64,000 nt of DNA, taken from Zoroaster sp. YZ-2022. Taxonomy: Eukaryota > Echinodermata > Asteroidea > Forcipulatida > Zoroasteridae. Both the position numbers and the translations under genes were made by a program. This document shows, piece by piece, positions 62,001 to 64,000 of the stretch. Where the stretch lies: assembly GCA_029582265.1 (NCBI GenBank), contig CM055820.1:14497695-14561694 (forward strand), written 5' to 3'. Below the pieces are notes generated by a model. It saw only the letters and a program-made list of their open reading frames with translations. It was not told the origin of the DNA and did no database searches. Positions within the stretch are counted from its first letter, which is position 1, and every line of letters starts with the position of its first letter.

Positions 62001-63471
62001 TTTTTTACTCACAGGTTATGTAGTAACTGAAACACCACACAAATTGTCATTTACTTGTCTGTGACAGAAGAAAATATAGAAACAAATTTGTAGGGAACAT
62101 TGATTACTTTGATAGTTTGGCGCAAATCTGTGGGATTGCAAAAATTTCAAAAAATGGTTTGTGTGGTTTATTAGGTTGGCTTTATAATAATAAAAATGCA
62201 TTAACCATGACCCAAAGGTTAGTGTTATCACATGTTGCAATCAACACAGCCGTCTTTCATGTACAAGTCTATGAGAATCAGAATGAGGCTAACGTCCAAG
62301 ATTAGACTGGTGCCTATAGTGAGATGACACTACATCATAGTGATCTTTACCATGTGTTTTAGGTAACTAGACAATCATGGTCGCAATGCAATCTCCAAAT
62401 ATATTGTTTTCCCCCCTGCCACATTTCCACCTGCCACATTTGAATCCAACTCAATTAAATTACTAACATGGCTGAATTGACTTGACTTGAAAATGAACTT
62501 TTTTATCAAACAGAGAGAGAGAGATTTTGAAAAGAAACAAAGCGTCTTACCTCGGCGAAGTAGCTGAAGATAGGTTTGTAACCTTTGCCCTTGAGAACGC
62601 TACCTTTGAACCTGAAACATTGACAATTGAACAGTCACTTGAATACATCGTTGATAGAATGTTATGCAAAGTTATACATTTCCATGTACATTCAGGGACC
62701 AATTTCATAGCACGACAAAGCTGACAATTATTTGCTAAATTCCTGACCCTTATTGCTAGCAAATAGTGACTTAACAATACAAATTCACTTTAAAAGTGCA
62801 TGCATTGTGCCCAAATTTCTTGCTGACATGTGAAATATGCTTACGTCTAGCACAACAACTGCAAAATACGGCAAACAACATACTATCACTGCCCTATCTA
62901 TCAATAGCGATCTAACATGTGCCCTCAACAGCTCACATACAGTGCGAATAGCTTCAAGGAGTTCCCTCAACAGCTCACATGCAGTGCGATTAGCTTCAAG
63001 GAGTCCCCTCAACAGCTCACGCAGTGGGAATAGCTTCAAGTTCACTCAACAGCTCACGCAGTGCGAATAGCTTCAAAGAGTTCCCTCAACAGCTCACGCG
63101 CAGTACAAATAGCTTCAAGAAAGCTCCCTCAACAGCTCACGCGCAGTGCGATTAACTTCAAGGAGTTCACTCAACAGCTCACGCGCAGTGCGAATAGCTT
63201 CAAGAAAGAGCTCCCTCAACAGCTCACACGCAGTGCGAATAGCTTCAAGAAAGAGTACACTCAAACAGCTCAAGCGCAGTGCGAATAGCTTCAAGAAAGA
63301 GCTCCCTCAACAGCTCATGCGTAGTGCGAATAGCTTCAAGAAAGAGTACACTCAAACAGCTCAAGCGCAGTGCGAATAGCTTCAAGAAAGAGTTCCTTAC
63401 CTGTCAATTATCTCATACTCATCTTCTCCTTTGAATAGAGCAGGTAACCTTGCCTCCATCATGATGTACAC
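31999..63471 (-). CDS. IARS1: Cytoplasmic isoleucyl-tRNA synthetase, 3' 19 exons (5' part outside window)
   Basis: Class I aminoacyl-tRNA synthetase that charges tRNA-Ile in the cytosol; in animals it is part of the multi-synthetase complex. I joined 19 exons (63401-63471 down to 31999-32069; 2790 nt, 929 residues plus stop). Every junction has AG/GT borders and compatible phases. In order they encode the second half of the CP1 editing domain, the return to the Rossmann fold (WGTPIPLW, then WFESG), the KMSKR loop ([15 protein letters not shown], exon 39876-40046), the anticodon-binding helices ([20 protein letters not shown]) and a C-terminal eukaryote-specific extension. The HIGH motif and the N-terminal ~260 residues must lie beyond 64000. 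Introns range from under 200 bp to 12.85 kb and are full of transposons. Odd points: an altered editing motif in exon 61853-61948, and a single C-terminal UNE-I-like repeat where vertebrates have two. Identity comes from remembered family similarity along the whole length and is very secure. Confidence 0.96.
32500..32803 (-). CDS. IARS1: IARS1 exon, single UNE-I-like repeat
   Basis: Acceptor TTACAG, donor AATG|GTATGT, 304 bp. Begins [20 protein letters not shown] and later has CRFVNIELC and [11 protein letters not shown] followed by [16 protein letters not shown]. This is one copy of the C-terminal beta-grasp repeat. In vertebrate IARS1 the repeat is present twice; here the exon runs straight from the pre-repeat linker into one copy. 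Confidence 0.92.
33000..33173 (-). CDS. IARS1: IARS1 exon, C-terminal region
   Basis: Acceptor CATCAG, donor CCAG|GTTAGA, 174 bp. Encodes [40 protein letters not shown] and [18 protein letters not shown]. Matches the L-V-P-x-D-x-I-x-x-x-Y segment after the NRIQKLRKK helix. Confidence 0.93.
33298..33411. mobile_element. TTAA short element with internal deletion
   Basis: 114 bp between TTAA 33294-33297 and 33412-33415. Both ends and the GGCATGGAATCAG / TTTTGATTCCATGCC pair are present, the centre is lost. In an IARS1 3'-flanking intron (33174-34583). Confidence 0.85.
33538..33732 (+). repeat. GGTAATGTGTGT / GGTAACGATAT minisatellite
   Basis: Six-plus copies of TGGTAATGTGTG change into copies of TATGGTAATGAG and TATGGTAACGATATGG. 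In an IARS1 intron. ORFs of [13 protein letters not shown] are repeat translations. Confidence 0.93.
33745..33811. mobile_element. TTAA short element, right half only
   Basis: AGCACTCTGATTCCATGTGC then TGTTGATCATGACGATACTG and TCCCC before TTAA (33812-33815). The preceding GTTTGGCTACCCTGCTTGAGAGC is the inverse of sequence at 5125-5155, so both are flanked by the same other repeat. Confidence 0.75.
33816..34060. repeat. AAGCCARTGTACACTTT repeat, partial inverted ends
   Basis: AAGCCAATGTACACTTTTGG at the left and TTGTACACTGGCTTG at about 34042-34056 are inverse. A related start (AAGCCAGTGTACACTTTCAG) follows TTAA at 55519. Probably another short non-autonomous family. Confidence 0.55.
34584..34679 (-). 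CDS. IARS1: IARS1 exon, C-terminal region
   Basis: Acceptor TCATAG, donor AAAG|GTAACA, 96 bp, phase 0 both ends. Encodes [20 protein letters not shown] then [12 protein letters not shown]. The [18 protein letters not shown] string is diagnostic. Confidence 0.95.
35107..35397 (-). CDS. IARS1: IARS1 exon, C-terminal region
   Basis: Acceptor CAACAG, donor TCAG|GTTGGT, 291 bp. Begins [20 protein letters not shown] and ends [13 protein letters not shown]. Corresponds to the post-anticodon-domain segment LNVR...YG-x-x-LRAEPD of eukaryotic IleRS. Confidence 0.93.
35731..35917 (-). CDS. IARS1: IARS1 exon
   Basis: Acceptor TTTCAG, donor AGAG|GTCAGT, 187 bp. Encodes [40 protein letters not shown] and [20 protein letters not shown] then KE. 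Matches the [14 protein letters not shown] motif of IleRS. Confidence 0.95.
36018..36290 (-). repeat. Degenerate ~22-bp minisatellite in IARS1 intron
   Basis: Repeats of TTTATAAAGAGGCTAGAGTG with many variants, between exons 35731-35917 and 36313-36512. Confidence 0.8.
36313..36512 (-). CDS. IARS1: IARS1 exon, anticodon-binding region
   Basis: Acceptor TTCAG, donor CACG|GTATGC, 200 bp. Encodes [40 protein letters not shown] and [20 protein letters not shown] then LMLPQS. The [16 protein letters not shown] string is diagnostic. Confidence 0.96.
37345..37436 (-). CDS. IARS1: IARS1 exon, anticodon-binding region
   Basis: Acceptor TTGCAG, donor CAAG|GTAGGA, 92 bp. Encodes [20 protein letters not shown] followed by [10 protein letters not shown], matching the LTNWYVR-x-NRRR helix. 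Confidence 0.96.
37870..37990 (-). CDS. IARS1: IARS1 exon, anticodon-binding region
   Basis: Acceptor CCCCAG, donor GAGAG|GTAGGT, 121 bp. Encodes [20 protein letters not shown] then [26 protein letters not shown] starts the helical anticodon-binding domain. Confidence 0.94.
38066..38520. repeat. ~250-bp diverged tandem duplication in IARS1 intron
   Basis: Both halves contain GGTAAAAAAGATATTTAAGT, GTTGGTGAAAANAACNGATT, CATTCACTGACCAAGAAATA and CAGTCTCAAAGGAGCAGTG-like sequence, spaced about 250 bp. Confidence 0.85.
38630..38938 (-). mobile_element. tRNA-derived SINE (minus strand)
   Basis: Read on the minus strand: box A GGCCGAGTGGTTTAG, box B GGTTCGAATCC, body ending GCACCATGAGCGTCAAACTT, GGTGGATACCAGCGCAGTAT and an (ATT)n tail. 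Same family as at 24.4 kb. In an IARS1 intron. Confidence 0.93.
39058..39202 (-). CDS. IARS1: IARS1 exon
   Basis: Acceptor TTCTTAG, donor TGCAGG|GTAAAC, 145 bp. Encodes [20 protein letters not shown], then [20 protein letters not shown] and [17 protein letters not shown] and LPWYNAYRF are near-invariant in eukaryotic IleRS. Confidence 0.96.
39275..39500 (+). repeat. Cryptic TTGTGTCATTTG repeat
   Basis: Imperfect repeats of TATTGTGTCATTTGNTTTT, about 10-20 bp units, between IARS1 exons 39058-39202 and 39876-40046. Confidence 0.8.
39876..40046 (-). CDS. IARS1: IARS1 exon with KMSKR loop
   Basis: Acceptor CCTTAG, then G completing Trp, donor CTCAG|GTCAGA, 171 bp. Encodes [40 protein letters not shown] and [21 protein letters not shown] is the ATP-binding loop of class I synthetases. 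Its first 20 bases and acceptor form one end of a 53-bp repeat, and the transposon begins 34 bp upstream of the exon in gene orientation (at 40080). Confidence 0.97.
40027..40079 (-). repeat. 53-bp repeat copy 1 with the real IARS1 acceptor
   Basis: GCACAAGGAGGGTATAGAAC...ACAAAACAAATTA. In gene orientation it holds TTTGTATTTCATCATGAAAC, CCTTAG and the first 20 exon bases. The final TTA (40077-40079) is the left copy of the transposon target duplication. Confidence 0.95.
40080..40108 (+). repeat. Left terminal inverted repeat
   Basis: GGGAAGCCGTCATAAGTACT followed by TTAGGCGGC; then GC-rich subterminal DNA to about 40180. Confidence 0.93.
40181..41144. other. Transposon interior without gene
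   Basis: AT-rich sequence 3' of the transposase stop; no coding evidence. Confidence 0.5.
41145..43596 (-). CDS. DDE transposase with C-terminal C2H2 finger, three visible exons
   Basis: Exons 43212-43596 (start uncertain; an internal Met lies at 43539), 42611-43034 and 41145-42078, joined by GTATGT...TTGTAG and GTAAGT...TTACAG introns with matching frames. Exon 1 has a helix-turn-helix-like segment with [19 protein letters not shown], then [11 protein letters not shown] across the junction. Catalytic residues inferred: Asp in [16 protein letters not shown], Asp in [16 protein letters not shown], and Glu in [20 protein letters not shown]. The C-terminus has DPACQHC and a C-x3-C-x12-H-x4-H finger (CEAGCKYVF...DDHRKKVH). 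About 580 residues, no stop inside the exons, so possibly recent. The product would cut and rejoin the element ends. Similar uncharacterised proteins occur in marine invertebrate genomes, but I do not know an assigned family name. An additional upstream exon is possible. Confidence 0.82.
43597..44690. other. Intergenic region between the transposase and the LINE
   Basis: Would have been part of the shared 5' region of the two divergent transposon genes. Contains repeats of TTGATTCTGGTCNNCATTTTGTAT (about 44300, 44410, 44550) and GGGCTCCTNTGCCTT; probably diverged duplications. No gene. Confidence 0.45.
44700..48689 (+). mobile_element. CR1-like LINE nested in the transposon
   Basis: Nearly full length: N-terminal segment, PHD-type finger, endonuclease, reverse transcriptase, and a 3' tail of (CCAGAT)n at about 48671-48689. 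The coding frame is broken at several points. It separates the transposase and BEN genes and lies antisense to IARS1. The 5' boundary is approximate. Confidence 0.88.
44751..48613 (+). pseudogene. CR1-like LINE polyprotein: PHD finger, endonuclease, reverse transcriptase (frameshifted)
   Basis: The first frame (44751-46097) carries [15 protein letters not shown], then a C4HC3 finger ([41 protein letters not shown]; about 45219-45390). The start of an APE-type endonuclease follows ([42 protein letters not shown]). Frameshifts near 46090, 46230 and 46330 break the endonuclease. Pieces at 46530-47069 and 47188-47568 hold the linker and RT ([45 protein letters not shown]). 47607-48293 holds [20 protein letters not shown] and [10 protein letters not shown] (catalytic FADD, about 47783-47795), and 48182-48613 the C-terminus ([18 protein letters not shown]). 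It would nick target DNA and copy its RNA; this copy is inactive as read. Confidence 0.92.
48690..49969 (+). CDS. BEN-domain protein of the transposon, two exons
   Basis: Exon 1 (5' limit uncertain, about 48690-48838) encodes [20 protein letters not shown] then [20 protein letters not shown]. This is a small Tudor/SH3-like beta segment. It ends at a consensus donor G|GTAAGT. Exon 2 (49200-49969, acceptor TTTTTTCAG) restores the frame as [20 protein letters not shown], a serine/proline-rich repeat ([20 protein letters not shown]), a predicted helix ([20 protein letters not shown]) and a C-terminal BEN domain (about 49652-49966). BEN features seen: [37 protein letters not shown] and [17 protein letters not shown], then stop. 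BEN domains bind DNA and chromatin factors. Its place inside the inverted repeats, head to head with the transposase, suggests an accessory factor, which is inference. The start may have been removed or separated by the LINE insertion. Confidence 0.85.
50010..50500 (+). repeat. Composite tandem repeat after the BEN gene
   Basis: Blocks of GTGTATATTTTTTGTTTGGG then CTAAAAAACCGTGGGGTAAT occur in pairs, each pair followed by AAAGGTTAGACCTCCATTGA and CAATTACATTTGCTATCTTC. The ~165-bp composite unit is present about three times. Confidence 0.92.
50501..52030. other. Transposon interior, right part, without gene
   Basis: AT-rich until about 51900, then GC-rich subterminal DNA. No coding region recognised. 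Confidence 0.5.
52103..52131 (-). repeat. Right terminal inverted repeat
   Basis: Inverse reads GGGAAGCCGTCAAAAGTATT then TTAGTCGGC, three mismatches to the left end. GC-rich subterminal DNA lies at about 52030-52102. Confidence 0.93.
52135..52293 (-). repeat. Three further 53-bp copies: decoy IARS1 splice acceptors
   Basis: Exact tandem copies at 52135-52187, 52188-52240 and 52241-52293, each with CCTTAG|GTTCTATACCC in gene orientation (decoy first exon bases 52154, 52207, 52260). They lie 638-744 nt after the upstream donor, whereas the true acceptor is 12.85 kb away beyond the transposon. Confidence 0.95.
52899..53003 (-). CDS. IARS1: IARS1 exon, upstream of the 12.85-kb intron
   Basis: Acceptor TTCAG, donor GGCTG|GTAAGT, 105 bp. 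Encodes [20 protein letters not shown] then [14 protein letters not shown] and the first two bases of Trp. Its downstream intron contains three decoy copies of the next acceptor and then a complete transposon. Confidence 0.96.
53475..53567 (-). CDS. IARS1: IARS1 exon, catalytic domain
   Basis: Acceptor GACAG, donor GAAG|GTTAGT, 93 bp. Encodes [20 protein letters not shown] followed by [10 protein letters not shown], the conserved DCWFESG strand near the aminoacyl-adenylate pocket. Confidence 0.95.
54063..54325. repeat. Tandem repeat, ~90-bp unit, three copies, in IARS1 intron
   Basis: Units of CTGTTTATGAATGGTGGATTAGCTGTGTAG-type sequence with CAGTACCATGTACAGTTTAG and GCATTCACCACACAGTACCA. 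Confidence 0.92.
54447..54647 (-). CDS. IARS1: IARS1 exon, catalytic domain
   Basis: Acceptor TTTTCAG, donor AAAG|GTAATA, 201 bp. Encodes [20 protein letters not shown], then [20 protein letters not shown] and [20 protein letters not shown]. The [14 protein letters not shown] string is the class I synthetase catalytic signature. Confidence 0.97.
54675..55515. mobile_element. TTAA-flanked inverted-repeat element, 841 bp
   Basis: Ends AGTGTACCTAGAACCAGAAT and the inverse ATTCTGGTTCTAGGCACACT. Flanked by TTAA at 54671-54674 and 55516-55519. The interior repeats GACGTCA and CTCTTACACG in inverse copies (54893-54920 and 55284-55310). A 255-bp frame here has no domain. In the IARS1 intron between exons 54447-54647 and 56415-56605. 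Confidence 0.87.
55520..56414. other. IARS1 intron, no gene
   Basis: Starts with AAGCCAGTGTACACTTTCAG (short repeat family also at 33.8 kb). Contains an A-rich run with frames of K/P-rich peptides around 56215-56280 that are low-complexity only. Confidence 0.5.
56415..56605 (-). CDS. IARS1: IARS1 exon, return to catalytic domain
   Basis: Acceptor CTCCAG, donor ATTG|GTAGGA (+4 G rather than A, still a plausible donor), 191 bp. Encodes [16 protein letters not shown]..., [20 protein letters not shown] and [20 protein letters not shown]. The [17 protein letters not shown] string marks the exit from the editing domain. Separated from the upstream exon by a 4.4-kb intron holding an L2-like LINE, a SINE and a TTAA element. 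Confidence 0.95.
57025..57374 (+). mobile_element. tRNA-derived SINE
   Basis: Box A TGGTCGAGCGGTTTAG, box B GGTTCGAATCC, body with TTGTGTCCTTGAGCAAGACA and TGAGCTGTATACTCCCCAGG, (ATT)n tail. Its tail abuts the tail of the L2-like LINE on the other strand (57375), so two 3' ends meet. Confidence 0.95.
57375..59660 (-). mobile_element. L2-like LINE, 5'-truncated
   Basis: Minus strand, in the IARS1 intron in the same orientation as the gene. The 3' end reads TTTCCGCGCCTTGAGCGCCC, then GGTGGATATGTGCGCGCTAT and AAATC plus an (ATT)n tail. The coding part lacks the endonuclease. Confidence 0.93.
57533..59642 (-). pseudogene. L2-like reverse transcriptase (frameshifted)
   Basis: Frame 59642-58428 begins in the linker ([20 protein letters not shown]) and holds [75 protein letters not shown] and [18 protein letters not shown]. 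The first catalytic Asp segment is shorter than the usual LLDLSAAFDTVDH, a small in-frame loss. Near 58530-58450 the frame shifts to 58540-57533, which carries [12 protein letters not shown] (catalytic YADD, about 58380-58395), [40 protein letters not shown] and [20 protein letters not shown]. Truncated before the endonuclease and frameshifted, so inactive. Confidence 0.94.
59710..59924. mobile_element. TTAA short element, complete copy
   Basis: 215 bp between TTAA 59706-59709 and 59925-59928. Ends AGGGACACTATCGTCACGAT and ATCATGATAATACTGCCCCT; interior typical of the family. In an IARS1 intron. Confidence 0.9.
60340..60432. repeat. Short palindrome of the AAAGAACCTGCTAGG family
   Basis: GAATCTAGCAGATTCTTTCT then CAAAGGCAAAATG is followed at once by CATTTGAGAAAGAACCTGCT then AGGTTC, head to head, as at 30.8-30.95 kb. 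Confidence 0.85.
60433..60882 (+). repeat. 54-bp tandem repeat, about 8 copies, with dimeric alternation
   Basis: Unit TATTTATACTACAGGTCCTT then TAGGTTGGTAAGCAGTTTGC and AACAGCTAATTCTC. From the third unit on, GGTAATCAG and GGTAAGCAG alternate strictly, so the array grew as 108-bp dimers. Since 54 is a multiple of 3, a 111-residue repetitive frame appears; I do not regard it as a gene. Confidence 0.95.
60967..61086 (-). CDS. IARS1: IARS1 exon, end of editing domain
   Basis: Acceptor TTCAG, donor AAG|GTTAGT, 120 bp in phase 0. Encodes [20 protein letters not shown] then [20 protein letters not shown]. The CPVD-x-x-G-x-F and DFAGQYVK strings are characteristic of eukaryotic IleRS. Confidence 0.95.
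61436..61743. repeat. Near-perfect 308-bp inverted repeat in IARS1 intron
   Basis: Left arm 61436-61589, right arm 61612-61743, spacer about 22 bases (TTGCATTGCAAGATTTTCAC region). Arms share TATACTGAACAGCAAAAGAA, GCAAGTCCGAGGTCTTGTCA, TGATTCTAATCACTCATTTA and TTTGTGAGCTGAAAGTGACT. The left arm has an extra 22-base internal duplication (GTCCGAGGACAGCAAAAGAA). Confidence 0.95.
61853..61948 (-). CDS. IARS1: IARS1 exon, editing active-site segment
   Basis: Acceptor CTGCAG, donor CAG|GTAAGA, 96 bp in phase 0. Encodes [20 protein letters not shown] followed by [12 protein letters not shown]. In IleRS the segment is normally GTG-hydrophobic-V-H-x-A/Q-P-x-x-G followed by an acidic pair. Here the His and Pro positions are Gln (CAA) and Ala (GCC), while the acidic pair DD is at the start of the next exon. 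The reading frame is otherwise intact. Confidence 0.93.
62551..62611 (-). CDS. IARS1: IARS1 exon, editing domain
   Basis: Acceptor TTTCAG, donor GAG|GTAAGA. Encodes (R)[18 protein letters not shown] then AE, corresponding to the LKGKKYRPLF-like stretch of eukaryotic IleRS. 61 bp, phases fit both neighbours. Confidence 0.9.
62925..63393 (-). repeat. ~41-bp minisatellite abutting an IARS1 exon
   Basis: About 11 copies of CTCAACAGCTCACGCGCAGT then GCGAATAGCTTCAAGAAAGAG with length variants (34-43 bases). The array ends 8 bases from the donor of exon 63401-63471. All repeat frames on both strands are artefacts. Confidence 0.95.
63401..63471 (-). CDS. IARS1: IARS1 exon (first visible), editing domain
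   Basis: Starts after TTTAG and ends AG|GTAAGG; starts in phase 0 and leaves two bases. Encodes [20 protein letters not shown] followed by IID(R), matching the strand of the CP1 domain that carries the MEARL motif. The downstream intron begins directly with a ~41-bp minisatellite (62925-63393). The preceding exon is not present up to 64000. Confidence 0.9.
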
Positions 63472-63589
63472 CTAAACAACACACATATTTATAATATTTA
63501 ATTGTATCATTAAATTCATCAACACAATTATTTGTATTGCTATTGAAAAACATTAAATGTATACAAATATGAATGTTAACACAAGGCTT

Positions 63590-63868
63590 CTTTGAATCCT
63601 GGCGGCGACCATGGTACTTGTGTCCTTGAGCAGGACACTTCACTGTACAGTGCTCCTCTTCACCCAGGAGTATAAATGGGTACCTGTGAGGGTAGAGGTT
63701 GATATTGTGGTTGAAAAAGCTTCCGATGTGCTACGGTAGCTCAGGGCTGTATACTCTCAGGGAGCTGAGAAAGTTTAAGGATTGATATTGGCCCAATGAC
63801 CAGGGATAATAATGTAAAAGCGCCTTGTATCCTTTGGCAATTTGGCGCTCTATAAATCCAGTTATTAT
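63590..63868 (+). mobile_element. SINE fragment, tRNA head lost
   Basis: Starts within box B (TTTGAATCCTGGCGGCGACC), then TTGTGTCCTTGAGCAGGACA, TGGGTACCTGTGAGGGTAGA and CAGGGCTGTATACTCTCAGG, ending in an (ATT)-like tail. Confidence 0.85.
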
Positions 63869-63872
63869 TTTT

Positions 63873-64000
63873 GTCCACAACCCACCCCAGACTGAGGGAT
63901 CTCCTATATCCTAAGTCAACCACCCTCCATCCCCCTGTGCTTGTCAACAACTGATTCAGTTCAGTGAGCACACACTCCTCTCCCCCAACCCATAGGATCC
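63873..64000 (+). mobile_element. Penelope-like element fragment cut by window edge
   Basis: CCACAACCCACCCCAGACTG, AGGGATCTCCTATATCCTAA and CAGTTCAGTGAGCACACACT match 23380-23515 of the Penelope-like element almost base for base. A second copy therefore begins here and continues past 64000. Confidence 0.93.

Noticed and set aside
62785..63379. Overlapping ORFs with [11 protein letters not shown] / ELLREL repeats
   Set aside because: Frames read through the ~41-bp minisatellite in an IARS1 intron.

Overview
This is a piece of animal nuclear genome: AT-rich, intron-containing and crowded with transposable elements. The only host gene I can support is the cytoplasmic isoleucyl-tRNA synthetase gene (IARS1). 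Its last 19 coding exons lie on the minus strand between 63471 and 31999, and the 5' part, with the HIGH region, lies beyond the right edge. The gene sequence and the mix of mobile elements (Penelope-like, L2/CR1-type LINEs, tRNA-derived SINEs, TTAA-flanked short elements) suggest a marine invertebrate deuterostome, perhaps an echinoderm. That assignment is inferred and not secure.

Layout. 1-1.2 kb: nothing recognised. 1204-4400: a DNA transposon with very long inverted repeats full of a ~20-bp minisatellite, 6-bp target duplications, a broken IS3-like DDE transposase and a nested LINE 3' end. 4.8-7.4 kb: a GC-rich hairpin, a short TTAA element nested inside another, and a 396-bp hAT-like element with a perfect 8-bp duplication. 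7.6-9.5 kb: a 23-copy 82-bp satellite. 9.5-10.8 kb: Penelope-type termini, including a ~216-bp palindrome. 11.7-12.9 kb: a second hAT-like element. 13.8-14.5 kb: a ~393-bp tandem duplication. 15-20 kb: mostly unique non-coding DNA with two copies of the common TTAA element. 20.9-23.7 kb: a Penelope-like element with reverse transcriptase and GIY-YIG parts. 24-30 kb: SINEs, a truncated L2-like LINE, microsatellites and TTAA elements. 32-63.5 kb: IARS1, whose introns hold most of the remaining repeats.

The most striking structure is in the IARS1 intron between 52898 and 40047. A ~12-kb inverted-repeat transposon (40080-52131, TTA duplication) carries a spliced DDE transposase with a C-terminal zinc finger on one strand. 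On the other strand it carries a two-exon BEN-domain protein, and a CR1-like LINE sits between the two genes. The transposon landed in a four-copy 53-bp tandem repeat. Each repeat copy contains an IARS1 3' splice site plus the first 20 bases of the next exon, so three decoy acceptors now precede the true one, which lies 12 kb further on.

IARS1 itself reads cleanly: every exon has consensus splice sites and compatible phases, and the 929 visible residues end at a stop codon. Two features are unusual. In the editing domain a normally conserved His-x-x-Pro is Gln-x-x-Ala. There is also only one copy of the C-terminal repeat that vertebrates carry twice.
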